In this document: in pieces, positions 10,732-20,600 of the stretch
Position numbering within the stretch: the first letter of the stretch is position 1
Layout: the number at the start of each line of letters is the position of its first letter
Assembly (NCBI RefSeq): GCF_040819555.1
Contig: NZ_CP161920.1
Coordinates: forward strand, 2,107,001-2,171,000
Length of the DNA: 64,000 nt
Source of the DNA: Nitratireductor sp. GISD-1A_MAKvit
GTDB taxonomy: Bacteria; Pseudomonadota; Alphaproteobacteria; Rhizobiales; Rhizobiaceae
Direction of reading: 5' to 3'
Program-made: the position numbers and the translations under genes
Notes under the pieces: generated by a model
Database searches by the model: none
What the model was told of the DNA's origin: nothing
Seen by the model: only the letters and a program-made list of their open reading frames with translations

Positions 10732-11925
10732 ATGTTGACCAATTCCTTTGGCGAAGCAAGCGACGCGGGGCGACCAACCGGCCAGAATGGCGAACCGGCC
10801 ATCGAGGTGAGCGAGGCGGAAAACGGCATGGTGTCGTGCCGTCTGTCGGGTGCATGGAACACGCGTACCGTTGCACGGGTCGATCAGCGCATGCGCGACC
10901 TTGAAGCCAGGGTGGGGGGAGGTTCCCTCGCTCTCGATCTTACTGAGGTCGGCAGCATGGACACGGCCGGTGCGTGGCTCATAGAACGGCTCGTCCACGC
11001 CTGCCGGACTCAGGGCGCCAACGTAACGGTGGCGGGCGAAAGCGATGCCGCCAAGATCCTGTTGCCGGCGGTGCGCGATGCGGTGGAGCAGGAGCGCCAG
11101 AGCGAGCCGGCGGAAAAACGCTCGCTTATCACTCGCCTTCTGGAGGGGATCGGGCGTGCCATGTATGAGGCGCGCGACGACATTGTCTACGGTGCCCACA
11201 TCCTGGGCGCGACCATCGGTGGCGCGCAGATGAAGCTTGGGCGCGCCCATGCCATCAACCCGGCAGCCATCGTCAGTCAGATCGACCGCATGGGCGTGGG
11301 AGCTGTGCCGATCATCATCCTGATGTCGGCGATCGTGGGCGCGATCATCGCGCAGCAGGGTGCATTCCAGTTGCGATATTTCGGCGCAGAGATCTTCGTG
11401 GTCGATCTCGTGGGTATTCTGATTCTGCGTGAACTTGGCGTGTTGATGACGGCGATCATGATCGCAGGGCGGTCCGGCAGCGCGATCACGGCCGAAATCG
11501 GTTCCATGAAGATGCGTGAGGAAGTGGATGCTCTCACGGTGATTGGCCTCAATCCCGTCGGGGTTCTGGTGTTTCCACGCCTCGTCGCACTGATGGTCGG
11601 CGTGCCCTGTCTCACCATTGTGGCCAATTTTGCTGCGCTTGGTGGTGCCATGCTGATCGCCTGGCTCTATTCGGGAATTCCGCCCGAGGCGTTCGTTGAT
11701 CGACTTCGGGAATCCATTGACCTTTCAACGATCTTTGCCGGATTGATCAAGGCACCTTTCATGGCGCTTATCGTCGGCATCATAGCCTCGATCGAGGGCA
11801 TGAAGGTTGGTGGCAGCGCGGAGTCGCTTGGCAGTCACGTCACAGCGTCTGTCGTGAAGGCGATCTTCGTGGTGATTGTCGTTGATGGCCTGTTCGCAAT
11901 TTTCTACGCGGCAATCGATTTCTAG
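10732..11925 (+). CDS. mlaE: MlaE-type ABC permease with N-terminal STAS domain
   Basis: Inner-membrane permease of an Mla-like phospholipid transporter. Residues ~20-105 form a STAS domain (LALDLTEVGSMDTAGAWLIE), which in E. coli is the separate protein MlaB; here it is fused. Residues ~150-395 are the MlaE permease with five or six hydrophobic segments and the signatures GRSGSAITAEIGSMKMREEV and DALTVIGLNPV. I start at the ATG at 10732; an in-frame TTG at 10702 is the alternative and neither has a strong ribosome site. It heads a four-gene operon with an 8-bp gap to mlaF. Confidence 0.92.
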   Translation: MLTNSFGEASDAGRPTGQNGEPAIEVSEAENGMVSCRLSGAWNTRTVARVDQRMRDLEARVGGGSLALDLTEVGSMDTAGAWLIERLVHACRTQGANVTVAGESDAAKILLPAVRDAVEQERQSEPAEKRSLITRLLEGIGRAMYEARDDIVYGAHILGATIGGAQMKLGRAHAINPAAIVSQIDRMGVGAVPIIILMSAIVGAIIAQQGAFQLRYFGAEIFVVDLVGILILRELGVLMTAIMIAGRSGSAITAEIGSMKMREEVDALTVIGLNPVGVLVFPRLVALMVGVPCLTIVANFAALGGAMLIAWLYSGIPPEAFVDRLRESIDLSTIFAGLIKAPFMALIVGIIASIEGMKVGGSAESLGSHVTASVVKAIFVVIVVDGLFAIFYAAIDF

Positions 11926-11933
11926 GTGGCGAC

Positions 11934-12746
11934 ATGGCTCTGATCGCGGAAAATCAACACGGACAGGGGGAAGCAGCACGCGATGTCGTGCTTTCAGTTC
12001 GCGATGTAACGGTCGGGTTTGGCGACACGCTGGTGCTTGATGGTCTGTCGCTCGACGTGTACCGGGGTGAAATCCTTGGCTTCGTCGGCGCCTCCGGCGC
12101 TGGAAAATCGGTGTTGCTTCGCACAATTCTGGGTCTCATCCGCAAGCGCTCCGGAACGATCCACCTTCTGGGACAGGATCTTGATGCGGCCACGGATGAG
12201 GAACGACTGACGGTTGACATGCATCAGGGGGTTCTTTTCCAGCACGGCGCCCTTTTTTCGGCGCTAACCGTGCTTGAAAACATCCAGGTGCCTATGCGTG
12301 AATATCTCGATATGCCACATGCCCTGATGGACGAACTTGCATATCTCAAGCTTGAGCTCGTTGGTCTGCCGCGAAATGCAGCGCTCAAATTTCCCTCCGA
12401 GCTGTCCGGCGGCATGATAAAGCGTGCGGCGCTGGCACGCGCGCTTGCGCTTGATCCCGATATCGTTTTTCTCGATGAGCCGACTTCAGGGCTTGACCCG
12501 ATCGGCGCAGCGGAATTCGATGAACTGGTAGGAAAACTTCGCGACACGATGGGGCTGACCGTCTACATGGTCACCCACGATCTCGACAGTCTCCTGACTG
12601 CGTGTGACCGCATTGCGGTGCTCGGTGGCAAGCGTGTTCTGGTGGAAGGTACCGTTGAGGATATGCTCGCATGCGACGATCCTTGGGTGAAGGCCTATTT
12701 CAGTGGAAAGCGGGCGCGTCAGATCGACCGATCCGCTAGGGGTTAA
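11934..12746 (+). CDS. mlaF: MlaF-type ABC ATPase
   Basis: ATP-binding subunit that powers the MlaE permease. In its 270 residues the Walker A is GASGAGKS (52-59), the signature is LSGGMIKRAALARALALDPD, the Walker B is IVFLDEPTSGLDP, and the switch His is in VTHDLDS. The LSGGM-K-R form is typical of MlaF/Ttg2A. The gene sits between mlaE and mlaD with short gaps, so translation is probably coupled. Confidence 0.93.
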   Translation: MALIAENQHGQGEAARDVVLSVRDVTVGFGDTLVLDGLSLDVYRGEILGFVGASGAGKSVLLRTILGLIRKRSGTIHLLGQDLDAATDEERLTVDMHQGVLFQHGALFSALTVLENIQVPMREYLDMPHALMDELAYLKLELVGLPRNAALKFPSELSGGMIKRAALARALALDPDIVFLDEPTSGLDPIGAAEFDELVGKLRDTMGLTVYMVTHDLDSLLTACDRIAVLGGKRVLVEGTVEDMLACDDPWVKAYFSGKRARQIDRSARG

Positions 12747-12756
12747 CGGACTAATC

Positions 12757-14130
12757 ATGGAAACCAGAGCCAATTACGTACTTGTGGGCTTCTTCACCGT
12801 TCTGGTGATCCTGGCTGCATTCGGTTTCGTTTACTGGTCGGCCAATATCGGCGACCGTGGCGAGACCGCGCTGTTGCGCTTCCGCATACCGGGCTCCGCA
12901 TCCGGCCTTTCGCGCGGGAGTGCCGTGCTTTTCAATGGTGTGAAGGTCGGCGATGTACGACGTGTCTATCTGGATCTGTCAAATCCCAGCGTCGCAATTG
13001 CAGATGCCGAGGTAGATCGCCTCACGCCAATAACCAGTTCAACCAAGGCAGATGTGGGACTGGCCGGGCTGACGGGCACGGCGAATATCGAGATGACGGG
13101 CGGAAACCCCAAAGAACCCAATCTGTTTGATCTGGCTGAGGAACAGGATGCCATCGCCGAGATCGAGGCGAGCCCTTCGGCAGTCACGAACCTGCTTCAG
13201 ACTGCGCAGAGCCTCCTGACACGGGCCGATTCGGTCGTATCCCAGCTGGAAGGCTTTACCAAGGAAGCGCGCCAGCCGCTGACCGATACCGTCAAGAACG
13301 TTCAGCGCTTCTCTGAGGCCCTTGAACGCAATGCTTCCGGAATCGATAGTTTTCTCGCCAATGTAGGCGACCTATCCGAAACGATCTCGAAGGTCTCGGG
13401 CCAGCTCGACAGCACGCTGAAAGCAGCCGAGGAACTGATCACGTCGGTCGATCGTGACAAGATCAGTTCCGTGGTCAGCAATTTTGACGCGTTTTCGGGA
13501 CGTCTTGAGAAGGCAAGCCGGAACATGGAAACGGTCATGGCAAGCGTGGAGGAGACGGTGCGTTCCATCGGAACCTTTTCCGGCAACGCCAATGACACGC
13601 TCGCCAAACTCGACGGCGTGCTGGAAAGCGTCGATCCGGCGACCGTGAAATCCGCGGTCGGCAATTTCGAACAGGCCAGCGCCACGGTGAACCGCGCTGC
13701 AAAGAGCATTGCCGATGTCAGCGAGACCGTCGACAGGCGCAAGGACGACATCGACAGTTTCATCACCAATGCCAGCGAACTGGCCGGTCAGCTCAACAAG
13801 TCTTCCAGGCGGCTGGATTCGGTCTTGGCCAAGCTCGATGGGCTGCTCGAAACCGGGGATGGGGAAGGCCTGATGGCCGATGCCCGCGAAACACTGAAAT
13901 CGTTCCGCCAGATGGCTGAGACGCTCACACTTCGCGTGGATGCGATATCCGGAAATCTGGAACGTTTCTCCGGCGGTGGGCTGCGTGAGGTCGAGTCGCT
14001 TGTTCGTGATGCCCGCCGTTCGATCAATCGGATTGAAAGTGCCGTAACGGACTTTGAACAGAACCCACAGCGCATCATTACCGGTGGCGAGGGTACGATT
14101 CGTCGTTATGACGGACGCGCGCGGCGTTGA
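12757..14130 (+). CDS. mlaD: MlaD-type MCE-domain protein with long coiled-coil tail
   Basis: Substrate-binding MCE protein of the Mla transporter, anchored by one N-terminal membrane helix (YVLVGFFTVLVILAAFGFVY). The MCE domain covers residues ~40-120 (LLRFRIPGSASGLSRGSAV then FNGVKVG). The remaining ~330 residues are a long helical, Ser/Asp/Lys-rich coiled coil, much longer than the tail of E. coli MlaD (~180 residues in all). It may therefore reach further across the periplasm, as in other long-tailed MCE proteins. The ATG at 12757 follows the mlaF stop by 10 bp; the frame is open upstream to 12703 within mlaF. Confidence 0.9.
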   Translation: METRANYVLVGFFTVLVILAAFGFVYWSANIGDRGETALLRFRIPGSASGLSRGSAVLFNGVKVGDVRRVYLDLSNPSVAIADAEVDRLTPITSSTKADVGLAGLTGTANIEMTGGNPKEPNLFDLAEEQDAIAEIEASPSAVTNLLQTAQSLLTRADSVVSQLEGFTKEARQPLTDTVKNVQRFSEALERNASGIDSFLANVGDLSETISKVSGQLDSTLKAAEELITSVDRDKISSVVSNFDAFSGRLEKASRNMETVMASVEETVRSIGTFSGNANDTLAKLDGVLESVDPATVKSAVGNFEQASATVNRAAKSIADVSETVDRRKDDIDSFITNASELAGQLNKSSRRLDSVLAKLDGLLETGDGEGLMADARETLKSFRQMAETLTLRVDAISGNLERFSGGGLREVESLVRDARRSINRIESAVTDFEQNPQRIITGGEGTIRRYDGRARR

Positions 14131-14224
14131 CTTTGCGATCACATAACCTCAAACAAAATGAGCGTTTAATAATGATTGAGGGGCGAACCCATCGGTGTGT
14201 CAGCGCTGGGTCGAGGAGCGTAGC

Positions 14225-14830
14225 TTGTTGAAAGCGGGTGCGAGGTTTTCCGCGCTGCTGGTTTGCGGCGGTCTTTTGGCCGGCTGCGCAGCGCTTCCTG
14301 GTGGTGGACCACCTCCAGTCGACGCCTTCGATCTTTCCACACCGTCCGTTTCGCAGGATGGACGGAGGGTTGGTCGCCGGCAGATCCTCATTACCGAACC
14401 CACGGCCATCAAGACGCTCGACGGCCAGGATATTGTCGTGAAAACGTCAAGCGGCGCCATTCAGTATCTCGATGGAGCCCGGTGGGCGGATCGTCTTCCA
14501 CGTGTTGTCCAGACCCGCATCGCTGATCTCTATCAACGTTCCGGGCGTTTCGGCGGCGTGGGCATGCCGGGCGAGGGGCTGGCAATCGACTATCAGATCC
14601 TGGCGGATCTACGCTCCTTCGATATCCGTACGGACGGGCAGGACCGCGCTGAGGTGGAAATCTTCGTGAGGATCCTCAACGATCGGAATGGTGTTGTACG
14701 GGCGTCCCGAACGTTCAGTGCCTCGGCTCCGGTCATCGGTACCGGCGGAACGGCATTCGCATCGGCGCTTGACCGCGCCTTCGCTGCCGCGATGGCCGAT
14801 CTGGTGGACTGGACCATATCGAGTATCTGA
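14225..14830 (+). CDS. ABC-type transport auxiliary lipoprotein (PqiC-like)
   Basis: A periplasm-facing lipoprotein that belongs with the Mla-type operon. The signal sequence ends in the lipobox LLAGC, so the Cys would be lipidated. The mature part is a ~180-residue PqiC-like domain (IADLYQRSGRFGGVGMPGEG). I prefer the TTG at 14225 because GAGGAG lies seven bases upstream, and it leaves a normal 20-residue signal peptide; the frame is open to a GTG at 14195. It follows mlaD by about 95 bp and is the last gene before the terminator at 15076. It likely passes lipid to or from the outer membrane, in place of MlaC/MlaA, which are absent here. Confidence 0.82.
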   Translation: MLKAGARFSALLVCGGLLAGCAALPGGGPPPVDAFDLSTPSVSQDGRRVGRRQILITEPTAIKTLDGQDIVVKTSSGAIQYLDGARWADRLPRVVQTRIADLYQRSGRFGGVGMPGEGLAIDYQILADLRSFDIRTDGQDRAEVEIFVRILNDRNGVVRASRTFSASAPVIGTGGTAFASALDRAFAAAMADLVDWTISSI

Positions 14831-15075
14831 GACCTCTCTACTCCATTCGGGAAGTGAGAGAGTGCGAACCGGTGCCTCATCCGGTCTCGCTGACCCGCAA
14901 TGATTGGGCAAACGGATTGCCCTTTGCGGCCTTCCTGACCTTGATGACGAAGTTTCGACGCGCCCCGCGATACAAACGCAAGGGACAGGCGACCATTCGT
15001 TCAACGGCGTCCCCGTATTCGGAGCTGGTGGTCCTGTGCGATCGGGGGGCTGATGGGCAGCAATCCGCAGACATG

Positions 15076-15102
15076 AAAACGGGCCCTTGCGGGGCCCGTT
15101 TT
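15076..15102. terminator. Bidirectional rho-independent terminator
   Basis: A perfect 11-bp inverted repeat, AAAACGGGCCC and GGGCCCGTTTT, around a 5-base loop. Its A- and T-flanks let it work on both strands. It lies between the 3' ends of the Mla operon and the giant coiled-coil gene. The ~240 bases before it (14831-15075) hold no gene that I can support. Confidence 0.85.
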
Positions 15103-15128
15103 GCGATCAGTGCGCCTGCTTTGACATT

Positions 15129-18100
15129 TTAGCGAAGCCGGCCACTTGCATGCGCCAGCATGGTGTAGACCTTGCCGGTGTCGGATGACAGATAGGTTTG
15201 CGTCATCATATCGTCCCTGTCTGAGCGGGACACATCGCGCAAAAGCTTTTCGAAATCCCGGCAGTAAAGATCAACTGCCGCGTGGAATTCCGGATCAGAC
15301 CGGTATTTGCGCTGGATTTCATCAAATGTCTGCTGTCCCTTCAGGGTGTAGAGACGGCGCGTGAACACATTGCGCTCACCCCGACGATACCGGTCCCATA
15401 GGTCGATCGAGGCTTCGTGATCGATGGCGCGTGCGATATCCACCGAAAGCGAGTTCAGCGATTCCACGACGTGCAGGGCGGAACGGTCTTCCTTCTCGAC
15501 CACCGGAGCTGACTGCTGGCGGGTCTGGCTGTTGTTTTCCTCGCTGGATGCGCTGCGGAGCAGATCCTTGATCCAGCCGCCACCGCCTGCGCCCTGTGCA
15601 GGAGATGGCTGGGCGGGCTGAGATGAACGCAGCTTCTCGGGCTGGCGCTCTGCCTGACGTGCGGCTGGTGCTGCCGAAGCGGTCTGGCTCGGACGTTCGG
15701 CAACCGGCTTCTGTACCTGCGCGGGAGCCGGCTGGGCCTCGCGTTGCGGCTGTTGTGCCGGGGGTGCGGCTCGGGGGGGCCGGGTCACGCAGCGGGGCAG
15801 GAGCCGCGGCCGATGCCAGACGTTCCGTGTCATTCTGCTCCGATGGGTGCAGACGACCCGATTTCGAAACGATCTCCGAGAGCTCCTTTAGTGCATTCAC
15901 CTGCTCGGTGATTGCATTGCGCATGGCAAAGGTCGATTGTTTTGCCTCCGCAGGGATATCGGCGATGCCACGCTTCATCTCACTGCGGGCTTCCTCAAGT
16001 TCGCTTCGGATTTCGGCGGCAGTCCGACGGATTTCTTCTGTTGCGCCACTGAAGCGCTCGGTTGCCGCTTCGACCACCTCCGAGATGGATTGGCGGATTC
16101 CATCGACGGACTGCTGGGTGCGGCCCTCTGCCGTAGCGAGCGTGCGCCCGATGAAGTCTTCGAATGCACTCATCGTGCGCTCGATGTGAGCTGACTTCTC
16201 CGCGAGGCCTGACGCCAGCGCCTCCAGGGCCTTCTGGCGCTCTTCGAGATTGCCTCCGAGCCCGGAATGCGCTCGCTCCAAAAGGTCCGATGCGCTTTCC
16301 AGAACCTTGCTGTGATCTTCGAACCGGCTCGCAATGGCCGAAATCTCGCGCAGTGTCCTGTTGGAGAAATCTGCGAGACGACCGGAGTTGGCGTTGATCA
16401 GGCTCGCGGAATTGGAGAAGGTTTCTGCGGCTTTCTCGGCATTTTCTGCAAAACCGCTCGTCGTGGCGCTCAGGCGCTCGTCCACTTCTGCCAGGTTTTT
16501 CGAAGCGGTTGAAATCAGTACGCTGAGCCTCTGCCCCGATGAACCGAGTTTCTGGAGGAGTTCATCGATGTGCCCCGTCATGTTCGACTGGGCGTCGTGG
16601 AAGGCCGAAAGCGTTTCCTGTGTGCGGTTCGTCAGCGCACTGATAAGGGCGGCGTTCTCCGTTTCAAGACGCTGTGTTGTCTCGGTGGTGATTGCCTCGA
16701 TGCTTTCGCGCAGCTCGCCACCGCTAGCAGCAAACCGGTCGACAAGGGGCTTCGCCGTTTCATCAAGAATACGCGAAATTTCCGAGGTGCGGTTTGCCAG
16801 AACCTCGTTGAGCTCACGCGTGCGCTCCTCCAGTTTGGAGACGGTTTCGGTGGTGCGCTTGCCGATATGTTCGTCGACGGAGGCGAAGGTCTGCGCGATC
16901 GTGTCCGCAGTGGAGACAAGCCTTCCCTGTGTAGTGGAAAGCTGCTGGTTGACATACTGGGCAACCGATTCTGCGCTTTCACGCAGGCGCCCATCCGCAT
17001 CCTTGATGCCGCTGGAAATGGCACCTGCGATCATGCTGGCGCTGTTGGAAAGACGCTCTTGCAGGCTCGACAGGGATTCGCCCATCTGGTTTGCCCGTGC
17101 GTCCAGCTCGGCAGAGGTCTGATGCGTGCGGGCAATGATCCGCTGATCAAAGTCTTCAAAGGTCTTGGACAGATTGTCCGTGCGCGCCGCGAGCTGCTCA
17201 GCGGTCTCCTCGACCCGGTTGAGGATTTTCTGATCAGCAGTATCAAAGGTCTCGGCAATTGCTCTGGTATGCTGAGAGAGTGTCTGGGCCGTGTTCTCGA
17301 GCCGTTCGGCAATCCGTCCATCCACCTCGGCAAAGGTCTGGGCAAAGACACCCGCCCGCTCGGTGAAGCGTGCGGAGGCATTGTCGAAGGTGCGATCGAT
17401 ATCCTCGATCCGTGCCCCCAGGGTCGACGCTGTCTGATCGGCGCGCGCTGCAATGCGTTTGTCGGCGTCTTCGAAGACCTTCGAGGCTTCTTCATTCAGT
17501 TTGGACGTTGCCTCGATCACCTTGTCGCGTAGCGAGCCGGCGACGACCACGGCGCTTTTTTCAAGCGTGGTGCGGACATTCTCGACGCCCATGGAGAGTG
17601 CTTTCTCCATGGTCTGCGTGCGCTCTGCGATGATGTTGGTCTGTTTGGAGAACATCTCGTTGACGCGCGTCGCTTCGTCTTCGATCACCGCATTGAGCGC
17701 CTGGCGGCGTTCGTCGATCTTGGCAATGTTGACGTCGAGGGCTTCGGCAAAACCATCCCGCGTCTTCGCAAGTTGCTGAACCTGTTCGCCGATGCCGGTC
17801 TCGAATGTCGTGCGGGCCACATCCAGCTTTTCCATGTCCGAATGGAGAAGACCCGAAAGACGCTGATGCGTTTGTTCGAATTCCTGGATCTGGCGTTGTG
17901 CGGCTTCGTTCATCCGAACCTGGGTCGCGTCGATGCGCTGTATCCCTTCGTCGAAATGAGCGCTCATCTCCGACCAGTTGCGGTCAATCTGCTTGCCAAA
18001 TTCTCCTGCGGTGTTTTCCAGCATGATGCCGGTAGAAGCCACGAGGTCTGAGAATTCGGTGCTGAGCGCCGTCTTTCCGGCCTCGACGGCAGCGGAAACC

Positions 18101-19974
18101 TCGTCCTTGCCGTGAGCAAACGTGTCTGCAATCTCGCGGGTGCGCTCGACGAGCGTTTCGTTGATGCTGCGCGCACGTGCTTCAAGCGCGGTGTTGAGTT
18201 TCTGAGTGCCGGCGTCGAGCGCTTCGGCGCGTGTTGTGAACTCTGCGATAAGAGCGCGTCCACGCTCCGTGATCGCACCCTCCAGTTGACCAAGGCGCGA
18301 ATCGAACTCGTTGGAGATGGAATCGGCCGCTTCCCCGAGGGAAGAGAGAAGCGTCGAGCTGCGCGTCTCAAACAGGCTGTTGAGAGAGCGGGCGGTCTGG
18401 TCGGACTTTTCGGCCAGCGTTGCGATACGCTCATCGAACAGATTGCTCAGGGTTTCGGCTGCGCTTGCGGTTTCCTGGGTCAGGGTTCCAAGGCGCGAAT
18501 CCAGAACGCGGGTGAGAGTCTGTTCGGCTTGCTGCGTGTTTTCCGAGAACGATGCAATGCGGGTGTCGAGCGCGCTTCCAATTTTGGCAACGGCCTCGTC
18601 GGCGCCCTCGGTAAGGGCAGAAACGCGGGTATCGAGAAGCCCGCCGATCTTTTGCGTGGCATCATCCGTACGCTCGGCGAGCGTTGCAAGCCGCGTGTCG
18701 AACAGTGTTGCAAGGTTCTGGGTCGCGTCTTCCGTGCCCTTGGTGAGGGATGCGATGCGCGTGTCCAGAAGGCTGGCCACAGCGTCACCCGACGTTGTGA
18801 TGCGCTCCGAGAGGCTCTGGATGCGCTCGTCTATGCCCTTGTGCAGGTTCCCGCCAGTGCCTTCAAGCTGCCTTAGAAGGCTGGCGCTGGACTCGTTGAC
18901 GGAGGCGGCCAGTTGCCGGGACGCATCAGCGATCGTGGCGCGAATGCGTTCGCCGGCCGTGTCCAGCTCGTCTTTCAGGATTTCATGTGCACCGGCGATC
19001 GAAGCACGAACACGCTCCGCATGGCCGACAATTCCTTCTCGCTCGGTGCCGAGGCCGTCGACGAGATGGCGAATGCGCGCTTCGTTTTCTGAGTAGGCGC
19101 GTTCAAGCTCGCTGACCTCCGTGTGGACCAGTGATTCCAGTTCCACTGCACGGGTGAGGGTGCGGTCCATCCCGTCACCCATCGCCTGCACTTCACGGCG
19201 AACGGCCTGACCGACGGTCATGATGCGTTCATGAGCGAGATTTTCAGGCTCCGACATGCGCAGTGCGGCTTCGGCCATGGACTGGGCGGCAAGGCGCATT
19301 TCATGGGCTCTGCGCACCATGACGGCAAAGCCCCAGAACAGGATGACAGGTACGATCGTGCCGACAAGCAGGGCAATGGCGTGGGGAGCGGCCAGGAAGT
19401 CTGCCGTGGACCGCAGCTGCCAGAGTTCCGATCCATAAAGCAGCTGTCCGAGCAGAGCGCCGGCTCCGATCCAAAGGACCGAGAGTATGGCGACCAGCCA
19501 ATAGGCAGTGTTCGGTGCGCGGCGGTCGAAGCGGCGTACGACCGAACTGAAGTCTCCGGCACGATCATCATTGGCCGGAGCGAATGTCTGAGCTTCGTTT
19601 TTTTCCGGAGCAGGCTCTACAGGCGTCAGATCCTTACGGTCCGCGGCGGCCGTGCCTGAGCGCTGGGACGCAGACACGTTCGTGGGGGGCTCGGCGGATT
19701 TTGGCTCAGAGGTTGTTGGTTCCGCTTTCTTCCCGCCCTGAGGAGGCGTTTTTTTCTCGCTCACGGTGACTTTCTCGTCTCCGTTCTGGTCGCGGTTCTC
19801 GCGCGCGAGTTCTTCGGCCGCGGCCGATATCTGGGCTTCCAGATCCTCCATGGAGGCCGCGATGTCCAGGTCGCCATTCTCAAGACCGTCCGCAAGTTCA
19901 AGGTCGAGGGCATCCTCGAGTTCCTTCGCGAAATCGCGCTTGGGTTGTTTCTTCTTTGCTACTGTACGCGCCAT
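15129..19974 (-). CDS. Giant membrane-anchored apolipoprotein-like coiled-coil protein, probable Growth Pole Ring (GPR) homologue; frameshifted
   Basis: Once one base is removed this is a 1614-residue protein. It has an acidic/proline-rich cytoplasmic N-terminus, two membrane helices (residues ~158-181 and ~198-220), then about 1200 residues of almost pure helix and coiled coil. Within that lie nine tandem 22-residue repeats (382-579) and further 29-residue repeats (834-967). A Pro/Ala/Gln-rich linker follows, and then a conserved-looking globular C-terminus (VESLNSLSVDIARAIDHEAS, ending MLAHASGRLR). The size, two-helix anchor and apolipoprotein-like repeats match GPR of Agrobacterium tumefaciens, a Rhizobiales-specific protein that forms a ring at the growing pole and is needed for rod shape. 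This assignment is by architecture, not alignment. The break is at the seven-base run at 15773-15779 (C7 on the coding strand); with C6 the frame reads RDPAPRAAPPAQQPQ. Confidence 0.78.
17074..17475 (-). repeat. 29-residue repeats in the GPR-like protein
   Basis: Residues 834-967 contain four units of 29 residues, each starting with F and an acidic or Ala residue, then D-x-(R/K)-(I/L), and ending near a Thr or Ser (for example FEDADKRIAARADQT and FAEVDGRIAERLENT). One shortened unit of 18 residues lies between the first and second. A further 29-residue unit stands alone at residues 1030-1058. The period differs from the 22-residue set, so the rod is built from at least two repeat classes. Confidence 0.7.
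18238..18831 (-). repeat. Nine tandem 66-bp units coding 22-residue apolipoprotein-like repeats
   Basis: Residues 382-579 of the GPR-like protein divide exactly into nine units of 22 residues. Each begins D/E-x-R-(hydrophobic)-x-x-(hydrophobic) and ends with a hydrophobic pair, for example DTRIASLTKGTEDATQ followed by NLATLF. No unit is gained or lost and no spacer is present. The 22-residue period is that of apolipoprotein A-I amphipathic helices, which suggests a membrane- or partner-binding rod. DNA identity between units is only partial, so this is an old protein repeat and not a recent minisatellite. Confidence 0.85.
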
Positions 19975-20240
19975 ACCGCCAAACCTCAGCTACTCTCCGC
20001 CGGAGCCTCATACACAAACTCGAGGATCTCGTACTCCGACACTACGCCCAAAATGAGCCACCCGTATCGTACTGGGACAGAAGGCTGTTGAAAACACGCA
20101 ATCGGTCCGATGTGTAAAAGTTTAAACATAAGGTTAACGGGCATTTTGGCAAAACCGTCACTTTGCACCAATGCCGTTAACCTGCCGTCCATTCGGGATT
20201 AATAGTGTGTGAATTCGAACCTGGAAAATGCGTTGGGACC

Positions 20241-20600
20241 ATGCCGGTATCAGACGAAACGCCTCTTCGGGGCAGGGTGGATACGACCTCCGGAAAGGAT
20301 GAACCGCTCGATTTGGACCATCTTTCGCGACAGACGCTGGGTGACGATTCGCTGGCCCGGGAAGTGCTGGGCATGTTCATCGATCAGACCCGGGGGCTGG
20401 TGGGGCGGATGACCAGTGCAACTCCGGCCGTACGACGCGAACTTGCGCATGCGCTCGTGGGGGCCGCGCGTGGAATTGGCGCTTTCGCGGTGGCGGACTG
20501 TGCTGCGAAGATCGAAAAAGAACCCGCTTGCCTGGATGAGATCAGCCATTTGTCTGTCCTTCTCCACAAAACACATGATTACATTGTAGCAAAATGCTGA
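20241..20600 (+). CDS. Small Hpt-domain (histidine phosphotransfer) protein
   Basis: A 119-residue protein that is essentially one Hpt helical domain. The candidate phosphorylated His is H70, in [14 protein letters not shown], which aligns with the H-x-L-K-G-x-x-x-x-x-G-A pattern of Hpt proteins; Val replaces the usual Lys. No kinase or receiver lies next to it, so it is an orphan phosphotransfer protein. The ATG at 20241 is preferred over a GTG at 20205. It is divergent from the GPR-like gene across about 265 bp, which hints at shared timing. Confidence 0.7.
   Translation: MPVSDETPLRGRVDTTSGKDEPLDLDHLSRQTLGDDSLAREVLGMFIDQTRGLVGRMTSATPAVRRELAHALVGAARGIGAFAVADCAAKIEKEPACLDEISHLSVLLHKTHDYIVAKC

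Noticed and set aside
15773..15779. Phase-variable homopolymer switch in the GPR-like gene
   Set aside because: The same +1 change is found in runs as short as three bases in unrelated housekeeping genes, so an assembly error explains it better.
18238..18831. Tandem repeats considered as a CRISPR array or minisatellite
   Set aside because: The repeats are in frame, have no spacers, and vary in DNA sequence while keeping the protein pattern.
16334..19096. Long plus-strand frames opposite the GPR-like gene
   Set aside because: They mirror the repeats of the real gene, have no family-like motif and are Ser/Arg/Ala-biased as antisense frames are.
20122..20137. CtrA-like pair TTAA/TTAA upstream of the GPR-like and Hpt genes
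   Set aside because: The spacing is eight bases, not seven, so it misses the consensus; not counted as a site.
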